From the NCBI GenBank assembly GCA_027575805.1, contig JANBPU010000008.1:124001-188000 (forward strand): 64,000 bases of DNA, written 5' to 3'. The position numbers and the translations under genes are program-made. The stretch's first letter is position 1; each line of letters opens with the position of its first letter. The DNA comes from Mycoemilia scoparia. Lineage: Eukaryota; Kickxellomycota; Kickxellomycetes; Kickxellales; Kickxellaceae. This document shows positions 1-10,413 of the stretch, in pieces. The notes under the pieces are model-generated. The model was not told where the DNA came from, did not search any database, and worked only from the letters and a program-made list of their open reading frames with translations.

Positions 1-24
1 TTACAGACTGTTGGATAATTATAG

Positions 25-308
25 CTAACCTTGTTTTACAAGATACAATCGAGCGCATCTATGTAAACAACTCATTTGGCGATATTGAGCGGGGCATCTA
101 CATTGTGCGTGGTGAAAATGTTGTATTACTTGGAGAGGTAGACAAAGATGCCGAAGACGACCTTGATCTCCAGGAGCTCCCAATTGAACAAATTCTGCAA
201 ATGCAAAAAGAAGAGGCTGACGAAAAGGCTAGAAAAGAAAAGATTCGGCTGCAATTACTCCATAAACAAGGCTTTAGCGTTGATTTCGTAGAAACCGACA
301 TGTATTGA
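25..308 (+). CDS. LSM1: LSM1, Sm-like protein of the Lsm1-7 mRNA-decay ring (3' exon, 5' part outside window)
   Basis: This is the last exon of LSM1, the subunit that defines the cytoplasmic Lsm1-7 ring. With Pat1 the ring binds oligoadenylated mRNA 3' ends and promotes decapping. The exon opens after an AG acceptor at 23-24. It reads ANLVLQDTIERIYVN, then GDIERGIYIVRGENVVLLGE, which matches the end of the Sm1 motif and the Sm2 motif (I-x-RG-x-N) of LSM1 proteins. An acidic helix and a Lys/Arg-rich C-terminal helix follow, the extension that separates LSM1 from other Lsm proteins. The stop is TGA at 306-308. The first codon is split across the intron, so the start and the rest of the Sm1 motif lie upstream of the window. 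It converges with the prefoldin gene, leaving 170 bp between the stops. Confidence 0.9.
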
Positions 309-478
309 TAATGCATTTACCTACAAGCAAACACATTAACTTTCCCCATCTTGTACATGTAATTTCAGATCAATTATGCCGAAAATAAAACAAAACTGCA
401 AAATTGCATTTTTCAAGCTATATTATTTATTAGGTAAAACCCAGTCAAAAAGATGTGCTACTAATACTGATGCTATTT

Positions 479-1185
479 CTAGTCTTTTTCAAGATTAATT
501 GCTTTTCCAAATTTGTTGTAAAGTGCTGCCTTGAGCTTGGCCATTTCTTTTTCTGTTTCTTCGATTTGGGTCTTGAGCTCTTCAACCTTGTTGTCAATGC
601 CCTCCTTTTGCTTTTCTATTCTTTGCTGGGCATCCTCAACTTCCAATAGCATAAAGCCCTGGCCAACTCGATACCTGTTTGAGTAGATTGAGCATCAGAT
701 TTGTCAATGACACCGGCAATTCTTGCTTGGTATATTTGTCTTGTTTATAAACATCATATCAGAAAATGTAGTATACACATACATTACTGGCTCGTCCTCA
801 TCATGCAATTCAATCTCCATAGCGAGGTCTTCAAGATATTCCTTTTCGGTCTATGAGCAAGGGTATAGACAATCGCCATTTGCTTATTACACATCATGTT
901 TGTGTATAATAGACATCAAAATACAATATAATCCTCCGAATCTTGCAGAAAAAAGAGACATACCTTTTGCTTTTTGTAATGCTCTTCAAGCTGATCAACT
1001 AGAACATTTAATCTGCTAAACCTATTTATCTTCTGCTGATCCTCCCATTGAACCTCGACATCATTCTCCTCCTCTTTATCTAGCTAGAAACGGAAAAATC
1101 ACCCACAATTTAGGCGCTGATCATGCGTTCCATTGATTCAGAGTTAGTTATTAAAATCAATACCTACAAGTCCAAAGTTTCCCAT
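479..1185 (-). CDS. PFD4: Prefoldin subunit 4 (beta-type), four exons
   Basis: A beta-type subunit of the hexameric prefoldin co-chaperone, which delivers nascent actin and tubulin to the CCT chaperonin in the cytosol. I rebuilt the gene from exons 1185-1164, 1079-964, 850-783 and 674-479, giving 133 residues. All introns (84, 113 and 108 nt) have GT-AG ends and compatible phases. Recognisable parts are the N-terminal coiled-coil segment WEDQQKINRFSRLN, the beta-hairpin segment around PVMYRVGQGFMLLE, and the C-terminal coil that ends YNKFGKAINLEKD, close to the PFDN4 ending YAKFGSNINLE. The 22-nt first exon encodes only MGNFGLV plus one base. No open frame spans more than one exon, so the gene is easily missed. 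It is divergent from the Derlin gene, with 275 bp between the starts. Confidence 0.9.
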
Positions 1186-1460
1186 TGTCGTATATTTTAG
1201 TCTAAAAACTTTAAAAGTATTTTTTGCGGAAGATTTGAAAATAATTATATATAAAGTATACAGATATATTTTAGAGGTTGGTCCCGACTTCTCAATGAGA
1301 AAGTCGTGAATCTCAAATAATTATGGTTCATGGTATAGGACCCATAGTTTCATCTCGGCTTTGTCTATCCTTTTAAAACATAAACATGCCAGTCAAATCT
1401 TGGTTTCATCCTGTTGACATCTTTAACTTTTCAGCATACCATTGTCAAATAATCTCACAC
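1186..1460. promoter_or_regulatory. Shared divergent promoter of PFD4 and the Derlin gene
   Basis: These 275 bp separate the start codons of the divergent PFD4 and Derlin genes and must hold both promoters. The stretch is AT-rich, with TATATA-like runs near 1245-1270 on the + strand. It holds a near-perfect inverted repeat at 1285-1306: CGACTTCTC, a 3-bp spacer AAT, then GAGAAAGTCG, with one bulged base. The placement is seen directly. Any role for the inverted repeat is inference. Confidence 0.5.
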
Positions 1461-2349
1461 ATGCCTCGCAGAGTCGATCCCGGGAGCTTGACAGACAACG
1501 ATATAACATACTGGTATCGAAATGTCCCAACTGTCACTAGATCCCTCATTTCATTGGCATTTCTAGTATCTCTCGTAGGGTACTTAAAAATAATCAGCCC
1601 TGACAAGTTATGTATGATTTGGCCAGAAGTGACCGAAAACTTTGAGGTAACTATAATGCAAATATGTAGAAATAACAGCAATCAATATGATTCTGTATAT
1701 ATTGATCTAGTATTGGTGTTGTATGACAAACATTTAGATATGGCGCCTGGTTACTAGCTTTTTCTATCTTCCTGTCGGCATTGGCTCTATATTTGAAATG
1801 ATAACGTTGTATCGTCATTCTATTGATATGGAGACTGGTATATATGTCTACAAGCCCATGGATTATGCATTTTTCATTGTGTTCTCCATTATTACATCTA
1901 TCGGCCTAAGCTTTTTGACTAGTGAATGGTTCCTTTTTGACTGCTTGCTATTATCCATTTTGTATCTCTGGTCAAGACACTATCCGACTCGCATCGTCAA
2001 CTTTATGTTTGGCTTTAGCTTCAAGGGAATATATCTGCCCTATGCTTGGCTTTTCTTGGAATTCTTGTTCAAAGGAGGTGTGCTGCCATTCGGCGGCTTC
2101 ATTGGCATTGCATCTGCCTACTTTTACTATTATCTCAAGTATGAATACCCCAGCCAGGGCGGAATTGACTATTTGGAAACCCCTGCTTTCTTTCGCCATA
2201 CATTCCAACGTCTCCAAAATAGTGGAAACACTAGAAGAGCCACTCAAAATACTCAAAACAGATATGGTGCCCGCACTCCTGTCGAAGGTGACATCACAAA
2301 TAGCACTAACCCAAGACGTAGAGCTGGCGTTCGGCTTGGTGGTTCATAG
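1461..2349 (+). CDS. Derlin (Der1/Dfm1-like rhomboid pseudoprotease of ERAD)
   Basis: A Derlin, a multi-pass ER membrane protein of the rhomboid pseudoprotease class that helps retrotranslocate misfolded proteins to the cytosolic Cdc48/p97 system. Exons are 1461-1646 and 1738-2349 with a 91-nt GT-AG intron at phase 0, giving 265 residues. The start MPRRVDPGSL precedes the typical N-terminal helix. The WR motif follows the splice (IWRLVTSFFYLPVG), and the body has about six hydrophobic segments with the pattern FGGFIGIASAYFYYYL. The tail is Arg/Asn-rich and ends RRAGVRLGGS. That end resembles the SHP-type p97-binding tail of Derlin-1 and suggests a Dfm1/Derlin-1-like rather than Der1-like role; this part is inference. 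An upstream in-frame ATG at 1386 is less likely because homology begins at the chosen start. Confidence 0.88.
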
Positions 2350-2485
2350 ATTTTTAAACGTGATTACCCATAACGTCTGCTAAAACTCCAAGGTTTACAG
2401 ACTTTTCCACATCACCCTTTAAATATCACTTTTGAGAATAAATCACTGCAATTTTGGAATTTTACGATTAACAGCTATATGATTA

Positions 2486-2800
2486 ATGATGATAACAAGG
2501 CTGGAAAAACTGTCGCTCTATAGAAAGGCGCTTCGATCAATTTCAAAGTTTCCACATTCACCTCTCCGTTCAAAACTTGCATTCAACGCAAGAGATATAT
2601 TTGATCTATATAAAAGCCTTGACCCTAAGGACCATAGAATTCCAGAACTTATAAGCCAAGGACACAGGCAAGTGCGATGGATCGAATCTTGGGACGTAGT
2701 CGATTACAATACCCTAACAGCACTTTTCAAAGATTTCGACCCTAAGAATTCTGATCAAAAGTTTCGAAAACAAAATAGAAAAGCAATTTCATCCTTTTAA
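2486..2800 (+). CDS. LYR-motif (Complex1_LYR) small mitochondrial-type protein
   Basis: A 104-residue single-exon protein. After MMITRLEKLS it has the signature LYRKALRSISKFP, then a basic helix with a conserved Phe (RSKLAFNARDIFDLYK), the Complex1_LYR layout. Family members act in mitochondria as assembly factors or accessory subunits, docking the acyl-carrier protein or delivering Fe-S clusters. I cannot assign a subtype; the C-terminal half (RQVRWIESWDVVDYN) does not match a member I recognise. Two adjacent ATGs (2486 and 2489) could start it. It lies 136 bp after the Derlin stop and converges with ARP8, 154 bp downstream. Confidence 0.75.
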   Translation: MMITRLEKLSLYRKALRSISKFPHSPLRSKLAFNARDIFDLYKSLDPKDHRIPELISQGHRQVRWIESWDVVDYNTLTALFKDFDPKNSDQKFRKQNRKAISSF

Positions 2801-2954
2801 CCTCGTATGGCCAAAATTGTGTATTATAGTTATTTTATATGGGTACATTTTCCCTACTAACTTCAGTAGTATTTGAATAAATGGTAGTAAATTATCTAAA
2901 GGAGAGAAAGATCAAAAGTTGCTATAAAGAACATTAAAATTAGCAATAGATAGA

Positions 2955-5900
2955 CTACCACTGGAATAATAGCCTCTCCTTGAATGTCTTGGTTCCATAC
3001 TGATTCCATTCATTAGGCTTAATCCACATATCTCGAGCAGCTTCCAATCGTCCAAGAACTGCTCCACCTTTCCATGCCATAACCCTTGGATCAATATCTC
3101 GTGGTGCTGGTAAAATATGAATCCTCTCAATTCCCTGGTATTCTTCAGGTCGACAATTGTATAGTCTCATCTGCAACACCTCTTCAAACCCAGGAACCAA
3201 CGAAAATCCACCACCAGCCATCAGAATGCTGCCATAAAGCCTCTTTGCCTTGTCCTCGCCACCAGCCATTGATATGCTGTGTGTTATGGCCTTATCAAGC
3301 GGCATTAGTGAATATTGGCTATCCACATCTGACTGCGTGGTAATCAGCTGGTGCTGCTGATGGTGGTTATGTCCTCCTGAAGGCGTAGAAGGTGTCGTCA
3401 TGGCTACCAATTTTATTGGTTTTGGATGTGATAGCTTAGAACCTCCCCCAGGTGCTTTTGTGGTTCCTGCCACATCTGACTGTGGTTCACTATCCCCAGC
3501 TGGCTCCCCAGAACCAATACTATTAGTAGAATCTCCACCATTATCAGCACTTGGTGGTGTAATTGGCGCACTGCTTGCAATTACGTGTTGCTTATTGACT
3601 CCTCCTTGTTTTTCAGTATTTGGAGAGGTTTCAGCGGCCATAGTAGATGTAGTGTCTTTAGAACCATCCCTAGTCTCAGTTTGAGGCTTGTGGCCAGATA
3701 TTTGAACTTTTCGTCTTGGCAGTACACAGAACTGAGTGGGCGTAATGAATCCACCAAAGTTGTATGGTGATCCGCTATCTCCATAGGAATCCCTGCTGAT
3801 GATGTCGGTCAGCACCGAGGTATTTTGTTCGTGAATTAGCTCTTCTGTGACCATGAACGAATCCTTGAAATCTGGAAGTTGATTGTAGGCTGGTAAAACC
3901 TGGGGATAGAATAAGCATAGCGGGGCCATATACACCTCATCATACACTTTTATTGAATATTTCTGAGTCTGCTTGTATGGAGCCCTCACAAAGAATGAAT
4001 AAACACGGACGTTGATTTGAGACAAGTCAAGATTGCAATGGCGTTCTTTCAACCCATTTATGAGCTCCCAGTCATAAGCTCTTGCTAAATCGATCTCCCT
4101 GTAGGGAAATTTGCTTCTTAATAGCAAGTCAGCAAAGAACCTAGTTATATCGTCACCGCCATATTTTATATGCACAACAGTATCAATATTGCACATGCCA
4201 TCATCAACGCAGGCGATAGTCGTCTTTTGAGCTCCCACGTCAACTACGCAAGCCGAAGATGTTCCTGCGCCGAATGTTGCCAATACTGTATTATGCTGAA
4301 TAAGAACCGCCCCGAACCCCATTTGGTTCAGGACTACACGCATCAAGCTCCTGACCCACAACTTGTTTGGTATCTCTGGAATTACTAGGACGGCGTAGTA
4401 TTTGCTAATGTCTTTTGACTCCACACCAAGTTCTATCCTCAGGACCTCTGTCCAGATGGTCTGAAGGTCACCAAGTATTTCTTCAAGGGACTGATAGTCT
4501 CCTATGTTGGCAAATCCATACTGCATTGGGTATCTGACGATATACTTTGCTGGATCAGCAACATTTATAGCCCTCTCGCCAACAACAACAACATCGTCAT
4601 CATTCTGGTGGCCTTTCGAACCACCACTTCCGCTCTCATATTCGCCTTCAATCCCTGTCCAATCTACTTTAAAAGGATCATTATGGTCATGGATCTCCTC
4701 TCGCTGACAGGACTGGTTAAATGATGTCACTTGGGCGTGTGCATTTGGAACTGGTTTTCGCTTCGAATCCCGCTGTTGCTGACGTAAAAGTGCTCTGAGC
4801 TGTGTAACAGTCTCTTTTATAACTTCTTCGTTTGAGTTCTTGTCTGTGCTACTTCTATCATCATTTTCACTATCCCCAACCTGCCCCCTTTCTGGCTCTT
4901 CAATGTCCATTGATTCACCATCGACCTTTTCCTTTGGTTGATTTCCATGATTGTCTTTCTTGTTAGACTGCGTCAACAAAGCGCTGTCTTTATCATTTAC
5001 TTCTATATTCCGCTTTCTAGCAATAACATGGGGAATTTGCTTTGGCATAGGATCGCTAGCAAGGCCGATTCTGAGCCACCTGGACCCAGGCTGTATGACA
5101 ATAACGTTTTCTCCAGATGACGTGTCCGCAATATCTTGGTTCAAAGATGTGATTGTGTTGATCTTATCCCCTTTCATAAATGTTGAAGTCACATTTCGTG
5201 GGTTGAGCGACCCTATGGTGGGAAAAGAATACTTGCTTTCTACAGACCCTGTTACGGCTGGAGTTGGTAGTGCCTCCCGAATTTCATCCTCCCGGTTTGC
5301 ACTTGAAGGAACATATATAACATTCTGCGATTGCTGTGAATTGGCTGGTTCCATGTTGTGTTGTGAATATTGATCATCATGATACTGCGATGGATGTCCC
5401 ACTGTAGATGAGTATGCGCCATGGTGTGGCTCTGGTAGATTCTTCTGGCCTCCGTTTTCATGGCCATAGCTTGGATGGCGGCCATGGTGTCGAGATGAAG
5501 AAAAGTGTCGTTGATGGCTAGAAGAGCCATCATGACTAGCTTGCGAAGACTTTCGTCGATTTTGATGCCTTGAAGATTGTATATTTGCCTGTACTTGAGC
5601 AGCCACACTATTCATCGGTCCTCCAAGTGGGGTCATATGAGCTCCACCACCCGGAACCCCGCTGTTACCAGTTTTTGATTCCAAAAACTTTGCACGAACC
5701 AATTCATCAATACTGTCCTTATTATTTCCACCCCCACCTCCACCTGGCCCATGAAGGGTATCACTACCCCTTCTTCTTCTACCACTACTACTACTTGCAG
5801 TTGTAGGTATATAATCCATTGAATCTCGTTGTGGCTTTGTTGGCTGTGGCTGTGTATCAATGTTACTCTTTGGTGGTAGATTTGGTGTATTAGTTGCAAA

Positions 5901-6017
5901 TGTCTCTGTGGAATTTGTTGATTTACTTGAATTAGAAACAACTGAGGATATGGCAGCTGGATTGGATTCCGGCAACCATGAATACTTTTTCTTTCGTGAG
6001 AAACCACTGCCGCTCAT
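2955..6017 (-). CDS. ARP8: Actin-related protein 8 (INO80 chromatin-remodelling complex)
   Basis: ARP8 sits with Arp4 and nuclear actin on the HSA domain of Ino80 and helps the remodeller sense linker DNA. The single exon encodes 1020 residues, longer than human (about 624) or budding-yeast (881) ARP8. Residues 1-300 are low-complexity: Ser-rich, a run of six Gly, then His/Gln/Ser-rich. The actin fold begins near residue 304 with ENVIVIQPGSRWLRIGLASD, the ARP8 form of the first phosphate loop. Later landmarks are VVDVGAQKTTIACVDDG (second phosphate region), YGGDDITRFF, and SILMAGGGFSLVPGFEEVLQ near the C-terminus. The ending GTKTFKERLLFQW is typical. A Ser/Thr/Gly/Pro-rich insert of about 130 residues lies inside the fold before the LMPLDKAITHSI segment. 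No intron is needed. Confidence 0.93.
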   Translation of the reverse strand: MSGSGFSRKKKYSWLPESNPAAISSVVSNSSKSTNSTETFATNTPNLPPKSNIDTQPQPTKPQRDSMDYIPTTASSSSGRRRRGSDTLHGPGGGGGGNNKDSIDELVRAKFLESKTGNSGVPGGGAHMTPLGGPMNSVAAQVQANIQSSRHQNRRKSSQASHDGSSSHQRHFSSSRHHGRHPSYGHENGGQKNLPEPHHGAYSSTVGHPSQYHDDQYSQHNMEPANSQQSQNVIYVPSSANREDEIREALPTPAVTGSVESKYSFPTIGSLNPRNVTSTFMKGDKINTITSLNQDIADTSSGENVIVIQPGSRWLRIGLASDPMPKQIPHVIARKRNIEVNDKDSALLTQSNKKDNHGNQPKEKVDGESMDIEEPERGQVGDSENDDRSSTDKNSNEEVIKETVTQLRALLRQQQRDSKRKPVPNAHAQVTSFNQSCQREEIHDHNDPFKVDWTGIEGEYESGSGGSKGHQNDDDVVVVGERAINVADPAKYIVRYPMQYGFANIGDYQSLEEILGDLQTIWTEVLRIELGVESKDISKYYAVLVIPEIPNKLWVRSLMRVVLNQMGFGAVLIQHNTVLATFGAGTSSACVVDVGAQKTTIACVDDGMCNIDTVVHIKYGGDDITRFFADLLLRSKFPYREIDLARAYDWELINGLKERHCNLDLSQINVRVYSFFVRAPYKQTQKYSIKVYDEVYMAPLCLFYPQVLPAYNQLPDFKDSFMVTEELIHEQNTSVLTDIISRDSYGDSGSPYNFGGFITPTQFCVLPRRKVQISGHKPQTETRDGSKDTTSTMAAETSPNTEKQGGVNKQHVIASSAPITPPSADNGGDSTNSIGSGEPAGDSEPQSDVAGTTKAPGGGSKLSHPKPIKLVAMTTPSTPSGGHNHHQQHQLITTQSDVDSQYSLMPLDKAITHSISMAGGEDKAKRLYGSILMAGGGFSLVPGFEEVLQMRLYNCRPEEYQGIERIHILPAPRDIDPRVMAWKGGAVLGRLEAARDMWIKPNEWNQYGTKTFKERLLFQW

Positions 6018-7050
6018 CTGATGTTTCTTTGTCGCTATTGGTGCTTATTGTATTGGAATGGTATTCAAAGGAATGCCTTTATTATAATGAAATCCACAAA
6101 GAAATAGAGCAATAAATAATACGCCATCCAAACCCGATTATGGGTAACTACAAAAATTACTTTCAGCCCAAAGGTACAGCTAATATTTATTTGTTTATCG
6201 TATTGAATATTTAGGACCTACTCTTCTTGTAACATAATGGTTTATTTGCACCAACCAATAGAACTTTTAATAGAACGTGGCTAAATAATAATCATAATGA
6301 AGCATTAAGCTAATGGCAAGATTTCACTAGTGATCAGGTGTGAAATAGGCAGAAATGGGTCCTGAGATTTAGGCCCAATCATCAGCCATATCATATGCAA
6401 CTTCTGGGAGCCAACTTTACCTATAGCCTTGTGAATTATAGCCCAATGGTAACAAAAGCACCACCCTTAAAGACTATTCAATGGTACTTTCACACTGATG
6501 ATAGCAGCATTGATTTAAACACACTGAACCAAAAACATATACTCTACCATATTAACATATTCATACACATGTTAAGTTACTTACAATGTGTAGTCTTTCG
6601 GTTCATTAAATAACCTAGATTTACTATTCGCTTGATAAAAATGGGATTTGGTCAATAACATTGAAAATCGCATACGTTACTCTACCTTTTGGCTACTAAT
6701 GCTCTGTGTGAACTCACGTTTGATCTGAAAGTTTCAACTAATAAATAGAAGCACTGACCCCCAACCTTTTCAAGATTCTATTGACACAAAAGGTTCTGGT
6801 CCAATCAAGATCCTGGCCTCAGACAACCCCACACAAAATATTTCACACAATGGCTGCTTTGACAAATACTCCTCAATGCTAAACTAATAATACTTTTTTC
6901 TCTTTTAGCCACCACTAAAACCTATTTCTGCATCTGTTTTTTCTTGCTATTTCACTCTCTTTTTCCTATACTTCTATGGTATTTTTTACTATATACCAGC
7001 GATATTTTGCCAGTAGACCAGTTCAGGAAGATAATTTTATTACTCAAAAA
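6018..7050. other. Divergent intergenic region ARP8 / UPF0652, holding one family B repeat
   Basis: This 1.03-kb spacer lies between two divergent genes and should contain both promoters. It is AT-rich. Apart from repeat copy B1 (6311-6441) I see no gene or RNA. A pyrimidine-rich stretch at about 6885-6970 precedes the UPF0652 start and is a likely core-promoter or transcription-start zone. Confidence 0.6.
6311..6441 (+). repeat. Dispersed repeat family B, copy B1
   Basis: About 130 bp, matching four other copies in the window. Shared blocks in order are GGCAAGATTTCACTAGTGATC, a TAGGCAGAAATGGG block, GGCCCAATCATCAGC, TATGCAACT, and near the right end GCCTTGTGAATT. The boundaries were judged by eye from where similarity stops. 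No coding capacity. Confidence 0.7.
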
Positions 7051-9279
7051 ATGTCATTTAGTCCAAGGAAGCCAGGAACTTTTTCTGAGACTGTGTCTAC
7101 CAACGGCAATTCCTCTAGACTTAGAAAGCTACTTGAAGACGACAGCGCGGACTCCTCAACATTAGCAACCACCTTAGATGATAGCAGCGAAAACGAACAG
7201 TATACTGGAAAAGGCGGTCACGATGAGGATTCAGATTCGAATTCTGAGGACAATCAAATTGTCCCAGAGGGTTTTTGTGTAGAGTGCAGAGATCAGCGAT
7301 CATATCTATTTTGCAAGCAGTGCGATGAAGAATTTTGCGAAGTCTGTTCTGCAATGCTCCATAGAACTGGAAAACGGAAGCAGCATGACCAAAAACGCTT
7401 GCAAAGATCGGACGTAGATACAGAAGCAAACATGTTAGATACTGCTAATGGAACTCAAACTGCAGTTTCATCTGCTTCCTCCGCGAACCATGTTGGTAAA
7501 AAAGATGACGATGATTCTGACAATGAGTCCATAGATAAAACCTCAGAGATGCAAGTTGAAACTATCGATGAGACAGCTGAGGCCACCCATGACTCTAAAT
7601 ACTCAAGCATTGAACTGTTAATTAAAGTAAGCCCAAAACATTTCCGCAATTTTGATGTTGGTGGCCACAGCTACATATGCCCATATAGCAAATATAAAGA
7701 AACATATTTATGCACTACCAATTCATGTACACTTTTTAAAACTATTCGACAATGCTCACAAGAATTAACGTGATCTTCTTTTTGCTACACATAGTCAGGC
7801 GCAGCAGAGTTCGATTTCAAGCACCAAAATGGAAGGCTTATCACAAATGGTGGGACTGACTTTAACAAATGGATCACGGAGCGGGCAAAATACATCCCAG
7901 TGCGCCTAACATTAAACGAGAAAAAGTACTTGCGGTTGATTGAGGCAGCACTTAATGTCAGCGAGTACACCGATAAAATCGATATTTTGAGCTATGGCAA
8001 TAAAAACAAGCGTATTGTGGCCCAGATAAAGAGTCTGTGTGCTATTCTGTCCGGCCTAGTACTTTCCAGTGACTACAAAGCCGGCCAAAAGCTTTTCCAG
8101 GACAAAAAGTTCGAAGACAACAAGGAATTTTACCAAAAGATATTCGAAATTGGGCGTAGATACAAAGTCATGAATCCGGAGAAAATGAGGGGCAGCTATG
8201 GAAAGCTCATGTATTTGCTCCAAGACTCGGCCATTCCACAAGTATCCGAGATGCTTGGATTCGAATTGGTCCAACCTATCAAAACAGTGTATTCTGTTCT
8301 TGAGGAGAATGGAATGTTGCATGTGCTTGAAGATGAAGATATAGAAATAGCCACCCGAGAAATCATAGCTACTGGCAAAACACGGAGACAGATCCAGATG
8401 GAGGTCAAACAAAAGGAGAGAGCTCTAGAATCATTGTCCAGAAACTACGCAACTGCTGATCTTCCAGCAGAGGAATTGAGACAATGCATTTACAGCATCG
8501 GTGATAACCACGCTTACCTAAGATTCAACCGCGATCCTTGTGACCGTATGATAGACTATCTCAAAACATACTTTAATAGCAAAGCAGCTGAATCGGACGA
8601 TCTGTCATTGTCTATATTCTATGGCAGAAACGGATCACGACTATCTCACTCCCACCAGGCTCAATATCGCTATGTGTTACAGACCCTAACTTTATGGCGC
8701 GAAGTGCTGCATGATATGTTTATGCTTTGGTACAAGGCTGACCAAGATTTACTAAGCAAAAATAACCGATATAGGCTTGTTGATACTGGACAAGGGCTCA
8801 ATCGTGTCCAAGGATGTCCCCAAGTCTCCAAGGCCATTCATACAGTGTTGCATAGGACGCAGAAGAGCTGCAATGGATGGGTCGGATCTTCAGTCATACA
8901 CCTTGGCGACCACAACGTTCCCAATGCTTTGATGTTTATCGACAAATACAACCAAATAGCCCCTATCCTTAACCCTATAGTTCGCTGTCTTGAATTTATC
9001 GAGTCTGCGGCAAGAGGACAGGTAGATCCCAAGGTTCGTGAATATATGGATAGTGCGTTTGGGGACCCAGAACACTTGCTCAAGCTGGTTCTTGCCGACT
9101 TTTTCCGGTCAGCATTTGATGGCTCAGGGGCTGACAATTTCTTTGATGCTGGATCGTGTATTGATGGAAGACTTACATCTGCGTGGAATTGGTGCTCACA
9201 AATCGAAAAGAAGCCATACTTCCCAGCATTCTTGCTTTCAGGGTTTGTAGGCTTCAATGGCTCATCCGATGCATACTAA
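7051..9279 (+). CDS. UPF0652 (DUF2009) protein with N-terminal B-box zinc finger
   Basis: A 686-residue protein from exons 7051-7626 and 7795-9279, joined by a 168-nt GT-AG intron at phase 0. Residues 1-72 are acidic and Ser-rich. A B-box zinc finger follows, with candidate ligands C76, C79, C88, C91, C96, C99, H104 and H112. A second acidic linker leads to the long conserved domain, which opens TDFNKWITERAKYIPVRL and continues EKKYLRLIEAALNVSEYTDK, the start of DUF2009 as I recall it from fungal, plant and amoebal UPF0652 proteins. Later blocks such as GDHNVPNALMFIDKYNQ and the end region also look conserved. The molecular function of the family is unknown. The frame stays open upstream to 6976 without family-like sequence, so I chose ATG 7051 (MSFSPRKPG). 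It converges with the O-methyltransferase gene. Confidence 0.85.
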
Positions 9280-9472
9280 AAAGCTGTGTATAAAGTATGT
9301 TGTCGAACTTTCCTGATTTAGAAATATACTTGTTTAACTCATTTTTGTCTTAATAAACTGCATCTAATTATTAGAGTCGAATCATAATAGCTGTTGTAGA
9401 TGCCAAAAGTAGTCTTTGTTGACTCGTGGACACTAAAAAGTCACATTGTGCTAAATAATTAAAACTATGGCC

Positions 9473-10413
9473 TTAGTTTGCTAGGCGGACGAATGTCATT
9501 CCTGTGACCAAGGGTAGTACCAATTGCTCAGTTCTGGGGTCCTTGCGGACAAACTCGTTGAAAGCGTGTGCAGTTTTGGCCAAATTATCCAAGAAAGCAC
9601 CTTTGCACTCCATTGCTGTCTTCTTTTCCAAAGAATCCTTTGAAGCTATCTGCCACTCCTCGATGGCATTCTTTTGAGCGGCGAAGTCTGACTCTGGCTC
9701 TTGACCAACCAATTTCTCAATACCAAAGAGAATTGTGTTGTCAATGACCATTATTCCGTTCGGGCTGAGTAGGTTCTTGTTCAAAATTGTGTCATAATAA
9801 TCTTGGTAGCTGGGTTTATCAGCATCGATGAAGATGAGGTCAAACTGAGTGCCATCTGGAAAAGCGTTGATCCTATAGAAATAGAAATTTGGTGTTATTG
9901 TTGTTTTTCATGCATGCAAGTATGGCTTTCATAAACACGATTGCTGGTTTACCACTTACGTATCAATGGCCTTTTGGACTTTGACCTCAATTAGATCATC
10001 GTATCCAAGCTTGGTAAAGTTCTTTTGGGCAGCCTCAGCAGCCTCTTCAACCATCTCACAGGTAATCAATGGCTTGGATCCAGATTCATCAGCCTCAACG
10101 CCATTTTTCCGCAGAGCATCGGCTAAAAATACTGTTGAATAGCCAGTAAATGTCCCGACCTCGAGGATCTTTTTGGCCCTCACGAATCTAACGAACCACT
10201 TGAGTAAATACCCTTGTAAAGGTATGACAGGGAGTTCAGCGCCACGGATGGGGAATTGTTCCTCGCCCTCTTTCAAAAGCTCATCCAGCTTTTACCCAAA
10301 GACCCACCAGATGACGACTTTTCGGCAGTGTTGTATTCTGCTGACTCGTATGTAGCATACTCGACAACTTTTTGGTCATTGGCAACGGTCCCAGCTTTGA
10401 GTGAAACAGACAT
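9473..10413 (-). CDS. Class-I SAM-dependent O-methyltransferase (caffeoyl-CoA OMT-like), with an apparent 1-nt frameshift
   Basis: A cation-dependent small-molecule O-methyltransferase of the CCoAOMT/COMT/YrrM type. Exons are 10413-9960 and 9872-9473 with an 87-nt GT-AG intron that splits a Thr codon (AIDT-INAF). The SAM motif is KILEVGTFTGYSTVFLADAL. The metal-binding Asp is in DLIFIDADKPSYQDYY and a second motif is GIMVIDNTILFG. The N-terminal frame MSVSLKAGTVANDQK to GGSLGK runs into a stop. The frame LDELLKEGEEQFPIRG to the end is shifted by one base. The two meet at a run of four T on the + strand (10290-10293). One more base there would give 855 nt, an intact 284-residue protein. I could find no phase-compatible GT-AG intron at this place. 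It may be a base-calling error, a true lesion or recoding. The substrate is unknown. Confidence 0.8.

Noticed and set aside
9960..10413. A short intron to repair the O-methyltransferase frameshift
   Set aside because: Candidate GT sites upstream of the AAAAG at the junction give the wrong phase or introns of under about 75 nt with poor acceptors.
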